Shown here: in pieces, positions 63,697-64,000 of the stretch
How the letters are laid out: each line of letters begins with the position of its first letter
Position numbering within the stretch: position 1 is the first letter of the stretch
Assembly (NCBI GenBank): GCA_046726315.1
Contig: JBKPAG010000011.1
Span: 1-64,000, forward strand
From: JACVRX01 sp046726315
GTDB lineage: Bacteria; Actinomycetota; Actinomycetes; Jiangellales; Jiangellaceae
Length of the DNA: 64,000 nucleotides
Direction: 5' to 3'
Made by a program: the position numbers and the translations under genes
Notes under the pieces: model-generated
Told to the model about the DNA's origin: nothing
Seen by the model: only the letters and a program-made list of their open reading frames with translations
Database searches by the model: none

Positions 63697-64000
63697 GTGG
63701 CCGACCCGTCTACGAGCGACCTGGTTAAGGACGCGGCCGGAGGAGATCAGGGAGCGTGGAATGTGCTCGTGCAGCGTTACTCCCGGCTGGTCTGGGCCGT
63801 TGCGCGCAGCCACCGCCTCGCACCTGCCGACTCCGCAGATGTCTTCCAGACCACCTGGCTGCGGTTGGTGGAGCACCTCGGCCGGGTCCGAGACCCAGAA
63901 CAACTCGCCGGTTGGCTGTCGACCACGGCCCGGCACGAAAGTCTTCGCGTACTCCGGCTGGGTCGTCGTGAACGTCCCGACGACGACATCGCCGCTGGCC
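63697..64000 (+). CDS. ECF-type sigma-70 family RNA polymerase sigma factor (partial, cut by window end)
   Basis: The frame from GTG 63697 is open to the last base, giving 101 residues. GDQGAWNVLVQRYSRLVWAV is region 2.1, ADSADVFQTTWLRLVEHLGR is region 2.2-2.3, and PEQLAGWLSTTARHESLRVL region 2.4, which recognises the -10 element. The pattern SADVFQTTWLRLVEHL and ARHESLR is typical of ECF sigma factors in actinobacteria. Region 4 and any anti-sigma gene lie beyond the window. A purine-rich TAGGGT precedes the start by about 10 nt. Confidence 0.82.
   Translation, partial: MADPSTSDLVKDAAGGDQGAWNVLVQRYSRLVWAVARSHRLAPADSADVFQTTWLRLVEHLGRVRDPEQLAGWLSTTARHESLRVLRLGRRERPDDDIAAG

Overview
The window is a high-GC chromosomal segment with many GTG starts, 4-nt stop/start overlaps and a gene set typical of Actinomycetota. 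Markers include an SsgA-like protein, SepH, the families DUF3000, DUF3093, DUF3159, DUF3710 and DUF4193, HemQ-type haem synthesis, LigC with a stand-alone LigD polymerase, and TrkA-family CeoB/CeoC proteins. SsgA-like plus SepH suggests a morphologically complex actinobacterium. The genus cannot be fixed from sequence reading alone.

Layout. 1-5.5 kb: small membrane proteins, tRNA-Val(CAC), a PGPGW protein, an SsgA-like regulator, a CGNR zinc-finger regulator and a pabB/pabC-like pair. 5.7-10.3 kb: a tRNA-Gly/Cys/Val cluster followed by a decayed zone with a DUF5995 protein, an integrase remnant, and broken DinB, glyoxalase-like and GAP-family genes. 10.5-16.5 kb: YbaK-like protein, ThpR-like protein, pirin, rsgA, an AidB-type acyl-CoA dehydrogenase with a tiny Cys-rich partner, and a DUF4333-like lipoprotein. 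16.6-20.6 kb: assimilatory sulfate reduction operon (leader peptide, sir, zinc-ribbon protein, cysH, cysG). 20.7-26.7 kb: zapE, a RibD-like reductase, a ligC/ligD DNA-end-repair group, doxX, msrB and a broken elaA. 26.8-32.3 kb: haem genes hemQ, hemG/cgoX and hemE, then DUF3000 and RNase D. 32.6-37.4 kb: a cell-envelope glycosylation group (lipoprotein, membrane glycosyltransferase, broken epimerase, GT2, FAD oxidoreductase) with iron-box-like sites in its divergent promoter. 37.5-41.6 kb: an AlkD-like protein and the fadA/fadB beta-oxidation pair. 41.8-48.4 kb: AI-2E transporter, dxs and acnA. 48.6-52.1 kb: potassium-type APC permease opposite ceoB/ceoC. 52.1-55.3 kb: conserved DUF3159, OB-fold, DUF3710, dut, DUF3093 and DUF4193 block. 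55.5-64 kb: ABC exporter, inositol monophosphatase, hemH, MFS, ALO-type oxidase, sepH and an ECF-type sigma factor cut by the window end.

The genes work together mainly as housekeeping modules: sulfite reduction needs the sirohaem made by the CysG-like enzyme of the same operon; hemE, hemG/cgoX, hemQ and hemH supply the coproporphyrin-dependent haem route; CeoB/CeoC probably regulate potassium uptake next to a candidate permease.

No clearly new multi-gene system is evident. The most interesting non-coding signals are two copies of a covarying palindromic element (26734-26779 and 48501-48545), clustered CACCTGATC motifs confined to two convergent intergenic gaps, tandem DtxR/IdeR-like boxes upstream of envelope genes, and a Cys-leader-type micro-ORF before sir. 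At least seven genes are frameshifted or truncated, which points to local gene decay or partly to sequence errors in homopolymers.
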